A stretch of 64,000 bases of DNA from CAZMGB01 sp964565775 (GTDB lineage: Bacteria; Chloroflexota; Dehalococcoidia; DSTF01; JALHUB01). The stretch lies in NCBI GenBank assembly GCA_964565775.1, contig CAZMGB010000006.1, forward strand, positions 62,001-126,000. Direction: 5' to 3'. Below the pieces are notes generated by a model that did no database searches, was not told the origin of the DNA, and saw nothing but the letters and a program-made list of their open reading frames with translations. Every line of letters starts with the position of its first letter. Position 1 is the stretch's first letter. Positions 17,793 through 25,347 of the stretch are shown here, piece by piece. The position numbers were made by a program, and so were the translations under genes.

Positions 17793-18406
17793 ACGCCGCC
17801 GGCCTCAAGGCGAGCAGCCAGCCTCTGCGCCCGGCGTAGCGCCTGCGGCGTGTTGACGTTGAGGAAGCTCCTGAGCTCCGGGTCGACGCTCCGCACCTCC
17901 GTCTCCGGCACGTACCGCACCTCGAGCCTGTCGAGAAGGCGCTGCATCCGGTAAACCCCGTCACGAAGGGCCCGCTCGACCGCCGGCAGAACGTCGACGC
18001 CGTAGACGCCGTGCAGCGGCTGCGGCCCCTCCTCCGTCACGGGCACTACGGCTCCGTGGCCGGGCCACGCGCTCGCCAGGTAGCGAAGCAGATCGGGGGA
18101 GACGAAGGGGGTATCGCAGCCCAGCACCAGGGCCGCCTTCGCGCTCACGACGCGGAGGGCGGCGGCGAGGCCGGCCGCCGGGCCCAGTCCCCGCGCCTCG
18201 TCCTCCACGAAGCGCACCGGCAGCACGCTCGACATCGGGGGTCGCGCCTGGCCGGGCGAGAGGCTTACCACCAGCTCGGACGCCACGGGCTCCAGCGCAC
18301 CCGCCACCCACTGAATGAGCGGGCGGCCGCCGACGGCGACATTGGGCTTGTCCCTGCCTAGTCGGGTGGCCTGCCCTCCTGCCAGGATCACACCCGTCAG
18401 CGCCAT
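17762..18406 (-). CDS. mobA: Molybdenum cofactor guanylyltransferase MobA
   Basis: Adds GMP to molybdopterin to make the guanine dinucleotide cofactor required by DMSO-reductase-family enzymes. The nucleotide-binding loop is ILAGGQATRLGRDKP at residues 7-21, and the metal-binding segment is LGCDTPFV near residue 97. Length (214) is typical. CAGGAG precedes the ATG by six bases. It lies directly upstream of, and divergent from, the molybdoenzyme catalytic subunit. Its 3' end overlaps the FmdE gene. Confidence 0.9.
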   Translation of the reverse strand: MALTGVILAGGQATRLGRDKPNVAVGGRPLIQWVAGALEPVASELVVSLSPGQARPPMSSVLPVRFVEDEARGLGPAAGLAAALRVVSAKAALVLGCDTPFVSPDLLRYLASAWPGHGAVVPVTEEGPQPLHGVYGVDVLPAVERALRDGVYRMQRLLDRLEVRYVPETEVRSVDPELRSFLNVNTPQALRRAQRLAARLEAGGVQESGDSTTR

Positions 18407-18511
18407 GGCTTTCTCCTGATTCAGACAGCCGACTTAGGGACAAACGGCCTGCCAAATTCGGCTCAATAGGCCCTTACAGGCCTGGGGCCGTCTCCCGTAG
18501 TTATCATACAT

Positions 18512-18525
18512 CGTGCACTTGCACG
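18512..18525. promoter_or_regulatory. Palindrome upstream of the molybdoenzyme gene
   Basis: CGTGCA-CT-TGCACG, a perfect six-base inverted repeat between mobA and the catalytic subunit gene. It could be an operator; no regulator is identified and chance is possible. Confidence 0.25.
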
Positions 18526-18606
18526 GGAGCGCGCCAGCTCCCGCCTAGTTGGATGTCGGATTCGGCACGCGCCTTTGCGGAGGCGCACAGCCGAGTGGAG
18601 GTCGAT

Positions 18607-21384
18607 ATGGGCGCTCTTTCCCTGACCAGCGTGCACCTCGACGCCAAGGAGGCGGGCGAAGAGGCGCCGGCGTATCGCAGTTGGGAGGACATCTACCGCA
18701 ACAAGTGGCGCTGGGACAAGGTGGTCAAGGGCACCTGCAACCGCGCCGACTGCATCGCGGCCTGCTCCCTGAACCTCTTCATCAAGGACGGCATCGTCTG
18801 GCGGGAGGAGCAGAACCCCCTCTACACCCAGACGAACCCCTCTCTGCCCGACTTCAACCCACGCGGCTGCAACAAGGGGGTCTGCTACAGCGACATGATG
18901 TACGACCCCTCTCGCGTCAAGTACCCCATGAAGCGGGTCGGCGAGCGGGGCTCGGGACGGTGGCAACGTCTCACCTGGGAGGAGGCGCTGGACGAGATCT
19001 CCGACAAGCTGCTCGACGTATGCCTGGAGGACGGCCCCGAGTCCATCACCTACGACTTCGGCACCACGAACCTCGACTTCGGGCCGGGCACGCCCGCCGA
19101 ATTCCGCCTCACCCAGCTCGTCGGCACCACTTCCCTCGACGAATGGGCCAGCGTCGGCGACCTGCCGATGGGCGCCATCCAGACCTGGGGCCTGTTCAAC
19201 GCCGACGGCACCTCCGACGACTGGTTCAACTCCGACTACATCATCGTCTGGCTGGGGAATCCCGCCTATACCCGCATCCCCGACGTCCACTTCATGCTGG
19301 AGGCGCGCTACAAGGGCGCAAAGCTTGTCTGCATCGCCCCTGACTACAGCGCGACCGCCATGCACGCCGACCTCTGGCTCAACCCCCAGGTCGGCACGGA
19401 CGCCGCCCTCGCTCTCGGCATGTGCCAGGTTATCGTCTCCGAAGGGCTCCACCGGCCGGACTTCATCAAGGAGCAGACGGACCTTCCGTTCCTGGTACGG
19501 GAGGACACGAAGCGCTTCCTCCGCCAGTGCGACCTGGAGGAGGACGGCCAGGACGACATCTTCTACCTCTGGGACAGCGGCACGGGCAAGCCGGTGGTGG
19601 CGCCCGGCTCCTGGGGCCACTCCGAGGCAACGATACGGCTCGACGGCATCGACCCGGCGCTGGAGGGCGCCTTCGAGGTGACGCTGGCTGGTGGACGGCA
19701 AGTGCCGGTGCGCCCTGTCTTCGAGCTGCTAAAGGAGCGTCTCAGCAACTTCACGCCGGAGAAGGCGTCGCAGATCACGGGCGTCCACGCCGAGACGATC
19801 GTCCGGGTCGCGCGAGATGTCGCCGCCGCGAACGCCGCCCTCGTCTTCGCGTCCTGGGGGGCCTGCAAGCACTATCACATGGACCTCAACCAGCGTGCGA
19901 TCATCCTTCTCCTCGCCCTCACCGGCCACACCGGCAAGGCGGGCGGCGGCATGCGGATCGGCGCCTGGTGGGGCGTGAACCTCTCCTATGACCGGGCCGC
20001 CATCGAGGCCTTCGGCATGCCCGCCGAGAGGGCAAAGGTGCGCGACGTGGAGAAGAGCCTGCGAAGCCTCACCAGGCTCATGGGCAGCAGCCCTACGATG
20101 GTGTGGCTCTATGCCCACGACGAGGGCTACAGGAAGGTCGTGAACGAGGACGCCTATCATGACCCCATGCTCCCGCGGCCGGTGGCCGAATACGCCCGCG
20201 AGGCCATCGACAAGGACTGGATGCCGATCTGGCCCAAGGGCGGCAAGAAGCCGCGCGTCTTTCTCTACACAGGCATGAACCCGTTGCGCCGCTGGCCCGT
20301 ACCCCACATCATCCGCGAGAACCTGTGGTCGCAGTTCGAGCTCATCGTCAACTGGGACTTTCGCATGTCCACATCCGGCCTCTACTCAGACTTCATCCTG
20401 CCCGCGGCCGGCTGGCATGAGAAAGCCGGGATCAAGTTCACCCAAAGCCTCGTCCCCTATGTCTGCGTCGGAGACAAGGCCGTGGAGCCGATGTTCGATT
20501 CGAAGAGCGAATGGGACATCATGGCCGCCCTCGCCGCCCGCATACAGCAGAGGGCCAACGACCGTGAAGTCGGTCAGTACGTCGACGCCTTCGGCGTGAG
20601 CCATGAGCCATCGACGATATATGACGACTGGAGCATCAACGGCGAGTTCGGCGAGGGCAAGGATGGGGAGGCGCTCGACGTCTCCATCAGTACCTCCCTG
20701 CCCACCAAGGACCTGACCTGGGAGGAGATGGCGAAACAGGGAGCGGTCAGGATCAAGCATACCGGCCCCTACGGGCACATCACTGCCACATGCAGCGACC
20801 TCCAGCCTGACGAGGCTCTGCATCCCTTCGAATGGTTCGTGACGGGGAAGGAGCCCTGGCCCACCCTCACCGGCCGGCAGCAGTTCTACCTGGACCACCC
20901 GTGGTACATGGAGGTGGCGGAGGAGCTTCCCACCTACAAGGACCCGCCCAAGGCCGGCGGAAACTACCCCCTTTGGTTCAGTGGCGGCCACACCCGCTGG
21001 AGCATACACGCCATCTGGCGCACCAGCAAAATCCTTCTCAACCTCCAGCGCGGGGAGCCCGTCATGTACATGAACCCGCAGGACGCCCAGGCCCGTGGCC
21101 TACAGGACCATGACATAGCCTGGGTCTACAACGATGTGGGCGGTTTCAAGATCCACGTCAAGGCGTCGGCGGCTGTGCAGCCGGGCCAGGTCATCGTCTA
21201 CCACGCCTGGGAGCCGTACCAGTTCGCCGACTGGATGGGCAGCCAGGCCGTGGTGGCTTCTCCCTGGAAGCCCCTTCACCTGCTGGGCGACTACGGGCAC
21301 CTGACGTGGAGGACGATCCTGGGCCAGCCCAGCCACATCATGCGGGCGATGGCCGTCGAGGTGGAGAAGGCAAGGCCCGCCTAG
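18607..21384 (+). CDS. Type II DMSO reductase family catalytic subunit (EbdA/DdhA-like)
   Basis: Molybdo-bis-MGD enzyme of 925 residues. Relatives include nitrate, selenate and chlorate reductases and the hydroxylating hydrocarbon dehydrogenases (ethylbenzene, p-cymene, steroid C25, alkane C2). The Mo-ligand Asp is seen as GDLP (Asp185), followed by IQTWG as in NarG. The cluster motif is C44-x4-C49-x3-C53-x34-C88. The latter spacings equal NarG, but the usual His position is Asn45 and a Cys sits one residue before it. No twin-Arg leader, so probably cytoplasmic. ATG 18607 follows GGAGG by five bases; ATG 18553 is the alternative. Partners: 4408-6105. Confidence 0.9.
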   Translation: MGALSLTSVHLDAKEAGEEAPAYRSWEDIYRNKWRWDKVVKGTCNRADCIAACSLNLFIKDGIVWREEQNPLYTQTNPSLPDFNPRGCNKGVCYSDMMYDPSRVKYPMKRVGERGSGRWQRLTWEEALDEISDKLLDVCLEDGPESITYDFGTTNLDFGPGTPAEFRLTQLVGTTSLDEWASVGDLPMGAIQTWGLFNADGTSDDWFNSDYIIVWLGNPAYTRIPDVHFMLEARYKGAKLVCIAPDYSATAMHADLWLNPQVGTDAALALGMCQVIVSEGLHRPDFIKEQTDLPFLVREDTKRFLRQCDLEEDGQDDIFYLWDSGTGKPVVAPGSWGHSEATIRLDGIDPALEGAFEVTLAGGRQVPVRPVFELLKERLSNFTPEKASQITGVHAETIVRVARDVAAANAALVFASWGACKHYHMDLNQRAIILLLALTGHTGKAGGGMRIGAWWGVNLSYDRAAIEAFGMPAERAKVRDVEKSLRSLTRLMGSSPTMVWLYAHDEGYRKVVNEDAYHDPMLPRPVAEYAREAIDKDWMPIWPKGGKKPRVFLYTGMNPLRRWPVPHIIRENLWSQFELIVNWDFRMSTSGLYSDFILPAAGWHEKAGIKFTQSLVPYVCVGDKAVEPMFDSKSEWDIMAALAARIQQRANDREVGQYVDAFGVSHEPSTIYDDWSINGEFGEGKDGEALDVSISTSLPTKDLTWEEMAKQGAVRIKHTGPYGHITATCSDLQPDEALHPFEWFVTGKEPWPTLTGRQQFYLDHPWYMEVAEELPTYKDPPKAGGNYPLWFSGGHTRWSIHAIWRTSKILLNLQRGEPVMYMNPQDAQARGLQDHDIAWVYNDVGGFKIHVKASAAVQPGQVIVYHAWEPYQFADWMGSQAVVASPWKPLHLLGDYGHLTWRTILGQPSHIMRAMAVEVEKARPA

Positions 21385-22253
21385 CCCCCGGACGCTTCGG
21401 CACGCCCCCTTCGTGGCGTGGCGGGGGCCACCGCCGCTTCCGTCATAAACGCTTCAGCGAGCTTGCGAACGCGCGCCCTTCGGCTCGGCGTCATCGCCTC
21501 GTATGCCTCGGCAAGCGCGACGTTCTCCTCCACCTCCCTGGGGAAGCGCATGCCCGGGATCACCACCGAGATCTGAGCGTTCGAGAGCGCATACCGGAGC
21601 AGCGTGCCGGCGCTCAGCCGCTCGTCGTAGGGCGAGTGCTTCAGGGAACCCAGCATCCCGAACCCACCGAACGGCTTCATTACGATGATGCCGATGTCCC
21701 TCCTTCTCGCCAGCCGCAGCGCCGCCTCCGCCGAGCGGCTGAACGGGCTGTAGGCGAGCTGAACGGTGTCGAACTCGGCGCTCTCGACGGCCAGCCGCAG
21801 CACCTCAGGCGAGTGGCTGGATATGCCGATGAACCGCACCCGGCCCTCGTCCCGCGCTTCCTTGAGGCCGTCGAGAGCGCCGCCGGGCGCCATCACCGCC
21901 TCCCAGTCCTCCTCGCCGACGTTGCAGGCCTGATAGATGGCGACCCTCTCCAGCCCCAGGTGGTCGAGGCTGCGCTCGAGGTCGCGCAGGGCGCCATCCC
22001 GCGACCGGCGCAGCGTCTTGCTCGCCACGTGAACCGCCGCGCCGCCATCGGGCAGCTGCCGCAGTACCCGGCCGATCAGAAGCTCGCTCCCCCTGTAGAG
22101 GCGGCCGGTCTCCACGAAGTCGACACCGAGAGCGAAGGCGCGCAGCAACGCCTGCTCGCCCTCGGGGGCGCCGGCCACATGCGCCGCACCGAAACCCAGC
22201 TCGCTGACTGAAAGCCCGGTCCTGCCCAGCCGTCTCCTACGCAAGTCAGTCAT
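21381..22253 (-). CDS. Aldo/keto reductase
   Basis: TIM-barrel oxidoreductase of 290 residues, NAD(P)H-linked, reducing carbonyls. Start RRRLGRTGLSVSELGFGAAH; the catalytic Asp/Tyr region FVETGRLYRGSE has the Tyr, while the usual Asp before it is Glu or displaced; HLGLERVAIYQ follows. The canonical tetrad therefore looks altered and activity needs testing. It overlaps the end of the molybdoenzyme gene by four bases (convergent). Confidence 0.82.
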   Translation of the reverse strand: MTDLRRRRLGRTGLSVSELGFGAAHVAGAPEGEQALLRAFALGVDFVETGRLYRGSELLIGRVLRQLPDGGAAVHVASKTLRRSRDGALRDLERSLDHLGLERVAIYQACNVGEEDWEAVMAPGGALDGLKEARDEGRVRFIGISSHSPEVLRLAVESAEFDTVQLAYSPFSRSAEAALRLARRRDIGIIVMKPFGGFGMLGSLKHSPYDERLSAGTLLRYALSNAQISVVIPGMRFPREVEENVALAEAYEAMTPSRRARVRKLAEAFMTEAAVAPATPRRGRAEASGG

Positions 22254-22380
22254 CTCCCTGTCGAACCGGCGCTCCCCGGACGGTAGCCCATTATCGCCCT
22301 AAAGGGATTACCTTTGCGCCGAGCTGGGTAGCGCTTCGTAGCCGCAGATTTAGGGTCATCAACGAATTGTTGGCGGGATA

Positions 22381-22435
22381 CGTAGGGGCAGGGCTCGCCC
22401 CTGCCCCAGGGGCGCCTGCGAGAGGCGCCCCTACG
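22381..22435. repeat. Double-hairpin intergenic element
   Basis: CGTAGGGGC at the left and GCCCCTACG at the right are inverted repeats. Between them are two further hairpins, GGGGCAGGG/CCCTGCCCC and GGGGCGCCT/AGGCGCCCC, so the element can form a cruciform or a double hairpin. It looks like a dispersed REP-type repeat and could end transcription of flanking genes. Confidence 0.6.
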
Positions 22436-22561
22436 ACCGGGGGCAACGTCTTGCGCCACTATTCTCTTCATGCCCATTAGCCCTGCCAACAGAGCAGTCT
22501 CAAGGGCAGACCTGATGATCATTGCCGAAATAAGGTATCATCGCGCAACGCTCGCAGGCGG

Positions 22562-22636
22562 GGGTCTTTTCCGCCGAAGGCGGATGCGCCTCTGGCGCAA
22601 GACCCTCGCGCACCTGTCGGGGTCTCAAGACCCCGA
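22562..22636. repeat. Multi-hairpin structured element
   Basis: An outer stem GGGTCTT/AAGACCC (22562-22568, 22599-22605) encloses two perfect hairpins, CCGCC-gaa-GGCGG and GCGCC-tct-GGCGC. A third hairpin, TCGGGGTC-tcaa-GACCCCGA (22617-22636), follows. It resembles the 22381 element in design and may be a dispersed repeat or a structured RNA upstream of pbpC. Confidence 0.55.
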
Positions 22637-22791
22637 CCTACGAAGTTCGAACTCTGTCGGGTTATCTCAGCAATGACCTGAAGGTCTGCAGCTACGGCGG
22701 CGGACCGCAGAGTCACCTCGTTGATGACCAAGATGGGCTGATCGCAGCCAAACGACGCTCCAAGACCGGCCTCCGAGGGCTCGCGATCGGC

Positions 22792-22797
22792 TATAAT
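22792..22797 (+). promoter_or_regulatory. TATAAT -10 box before pbpC
   Basis: Perfect -10 hexamer four bases before GTG 22802 and 56 bases before ATG 22853. No good -35 is seen. Either the message is leaderless from 22802 or translation starts at 22853. Confidence 0.45.
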
Positions 22798-22852
22798 CGG
22801 CGTGTCCAACCACGGGCCGACCGAGCAGCAGGGAAGGGCCTCGGGCCGAGCC

Positions 22853-25333
22853 ATGGCCTTCGCGCTTCGACGAAGGATTCTCAAGCGGCTGGCGCTCGCC
22901 GGCATCGTCGCCCTTGTGCTGGCCGCCGCGGCTCTGGCAGTCGCCCTCTACTTCGCGCCACTCCCCGCCGACCCCACCGACCGTCTGTCCGGCGACGCCA
23001 CGAAGATCTACGACCGCCACGGCCGTCTCCTCTACGAGCTGGCGGGGCCGGCCGGCAGCCACACCTACGCGCACCTCGAGGAGATCTCGCCTGCCCTGCG
23101 CAAAGCGACCGTCGCCACGGAGGACGCCAGCTTCTTCGACAACCCCGGCGTTGACTTCTGGGCCGCCATCCGCGCCCTCCTCCAGAACCTGCGAGAAGGC
23201 AAGCTCGTCTCCGGCGGCAGCACCATCAGCCAGCAGCTCGCCCGCAACCTCTACCTCTCGCCCGACGAGCGGTCCTCGCCGAGCCTCTGGCGCAAGCTGC
23301 GCGAGACCCTTCTGGCGATCCGGCTCAACCGCCAGCTCAGCAAGGACGATATCCTCGAGCTCTACCTGAATCAAGTCTACTACGGCAACCTGGCCTACGG
23401 CGCCGAGGCCGCTGCCCGCACCTACTTCGGCAAGCCCGCCCGCGACCTCGACCTAGCCGAGGCAGCGTTGCTCGCCGGCCTGCCCCAATCGCCTTCGGCC
23501 TACGACCCGTTCCTGCACCGCGCTGCCGCCCGGGAGCGCCAGCGCACCGTGCTCTCGCGCATGGTCGCCGCCGGCTATATCGACGAGGCGGAGGCCGACG
23601 CCGCCTCGCGGGAGCCGCTGGTGTTCAACTCTACCCCTTTCCCCATCGAGGCGCCGCACTTCGTCGTCTACGTCCAGGCGCTCCTGGAGGAGATGCTGGG
23701 GAGGGAGCGCGTCGAGAAGGGCGGCCTTCGCGTCTACACGACCCTTGACCTCGACATGCAGGCAGCCGCGGAGGCGACGGCCCGCCGCCACGTCGAGGAG
23801 CTCGGCGACAGGAACGTCAGCAACGCGGCGCTCGTCGCGCTCGATCCGAGCAGCGGCCAGATCCTCGCCATGCTCGGCAGCGTCGACTACTTCGATGAGA
23901 AGATAGACGGTGCCGTGAACGTGGCGATCTCACCGCGCCAGCCGGGCTCTGCCATCAAGCCCATTCTCTATGCCGCCGCCCTGGGCATGGGCCTCACGCC
24001 CGCTACGCCGATCTACGACGTACATACCGCCTTCACGACACGCCAGGGCGAGCTCTTCGTCCCGAACAACTACGACGGCCTGTTTCACGGCATCGTGCCC
24101 CTGCGCATCGCCCTCGCCTCCTCCTTCAACGTGCCGGCGGTGCGGGTCCTGCGGCAGGTCGGCCTCGAACGCTTCCTCAACCTGGCGAGCGCGCTCGGAA
24201 TCAGCACCTTCGGCAACCGCGATCGCTTCGACCTGAGCCTGACCCTGGGCGGCGGCGAGGTGACGCTGCTCGATCTGACGAGCGCCTACGCCGCCTTCGC
24301 CTCAGGCGGCCTGCGTCGCGACCCTGTCGCCATACTGAGGGTAGAGGATGCCTCGGGCAATGTCCTGCACGAGTGGCAGCCGGCGCCCGACCAGCAGGTT
24401 CTCAGCCCTCAGGTGGCCTATCTCATCACCGACATCCTATCGGACGAGCAGGCCCGCGTCCCCGGCTTCGGTTGGGCGAGCCCGCTGGACCTCTCCCGGC
24501 CCGCCGCCGCCAAGACCGGCACGACCACGGACTGGCGCGACAACTGGACTGTCGGCTACACGCCCGATCTCGTCACCGGAGTCTGGGTGGGCAACGCCGA
24601 CAACCAGCCGATGCGCAACGTCTCGGGCATCACGGGCGCCGCCCCAATCTGGCACGACTTCATGGAGCAGGCCCTCAAGGCCGCCGCTCCGCGCGAATTC
24701 CCCCGGCCCGACGGGCTCGTGCAGGAAGAGGTCTGTTCCCCTATGGGCGGGCGGCCCGGCCCCTGGTGCCAGGACCGACGCCTGGAGCTCTTCATCGCCG
24801 GCACCGAGCCGCAAGAAGTCGATGACTATTACCGGCCGCTTCAGATCTGCGCCCCCACGGGCGAGGTGGCGACGGCCGCCTGCCCGCCCGACCAGGTTGT
24901 CCAGCGTGTCTTCGAGTTTCCGCCCGCCGAGGTGATCCCCTGGGCGCGTGCCTCAGGCGTGGCGCTGCCACCCCTGCCGCCCTACCGGGAGGGGCCATCG
25001 CCCTTGGCAGCGACACCTGGCAGCGATGAGAGCTCGGCGGCCTTCGCGGTGCGGCTGGTGAGCCCGGACCCCGAGCTCGTCCTTCGCATCAGCGACGAGC
25101 TTCCCCGCGAGAGTCAGGCCCTCGGCGTCGAAGCCTTGACCAGCGGGCCCGTCGCGGCCTCAGAGGTCCAGCTCTACGACAACGGCCGCCTGCTGGCGAC
25201 CATCGATGAGCCACCCTTCCGCGTGACGTGGCCCCTGGAAGAGGGCCAGCACCAGTTTCAGGCCAGCGCCTTCGACAGCCAGGGTACACGAGTCGACAGC
25301 GAGACGGTGAGCGTTACCGTGCTCCCGCCGTAG
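22853..25333 (+). CDS. pbpC: Penicillin-binding protein 1C-like transglycosylase/transpeptidase
   Basis: Bifunctional peptidoglycan synthase of 826 residues. One N-terminal membrane helix, then a GT51 glycosyltransferase domain (Glu at about residue 90 in ATEDASFFDNPGVD; GGSTISQQLARNL). The transpeptidase has SAIK (Ser366), SFN and KTGTT (Lys554), and a C-terminal Ig-like BiPBP_C domain is typical of PBP1C. ATG 22853 is picked because TATAAT at 22792 would put the transcript start near GTG 22802; that GTG stays possible as a leaderless start. It is followed 14 bases on by an alpha-2-macroglobulin, the same pairing as pbpC-yfhM in E. coli. Confidence 0.92.
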   Translation: MAFALRRRILKRLALAGIVALVLAAAALAVALYFAPLPADPTDRLSGDATKIYDRHGRLLYELAGPAGSHTYAHLEEISPALRKATVATEDASFFDNPGVDFWAAIRALLQNLREGKLVSGGSTISQQLARNLYLSPDERSSPSLWRKLRETLLAIRLNRQLSKDDILELYLNQVYYGNLAYGAEAAARTYFGKPARDLDLAEAALLAGLPQSPSAYDPFLHRAAARERQRTVLSRMVAAGYIDEAEADAASREPLVFNSTPFPIEAPHFVVYVQALLEEMLGRERVEKGGLRVYTTLDLDMQAAAEATARRHVEELGDRNVSNAALVALDPSSGQILAMLGSVDYFDEKIDGAVNVAISPRQPGSAIKPILYAAALGMGLTPATPIYDVHTAFTTRQGELFVPNNYDGLFHGIVPLRIALASSFNVPAVRVLRQVGLERFLNLASALGISTFGNRDRFDLSLTLGGGEVTLLDLTSAYAAFASGGLRRDPVAILRVEDASGNVLHEWQPAPDQQVLSPQVAYLITDILSDEQARVPGFGWASPLDLSRPAAAKTGTTTDWRDNWTVGYTPDLVTGVWVGNADNQPMRNVSGITGAAPIWHDFMEQALKAAAPREFPRPDGLVQEEVCSPMGGRPGPWCQDRRLELFIAGTEPQEVDDYYRPLQICAPTGEVATAACPPDQVVQRVFEFPPAEVIPWARASGVALPPLPPYREGPSPLAATPGSDESSAAFAVRLVSPDPELVLRISDELPRESQALGVEALTSGPVAASEVQLYDNGRLLATIDEPPFRVTWPLEEGQHQFQASAFDSQGTRVDSETVSVTVLPP

Positions 25334-25347
25334 AAAGGGGAACGCCA

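Larger units (their letters stand above)
22254..22801. other. Intergenic region rich in hairpins
   Basis: Apart from the two structured elements and the TATAAT before pbpC, nothing coding is seen. A minus-strand frame at 22519-22905 is a product of the repeats. Confidence 0.5.

Noticed and set aside
22519..22905. Minus-strand frame over the hairpin region
   Set aside because: Its sequence is made of the inverted repeats and it crosses the start of pbpC.
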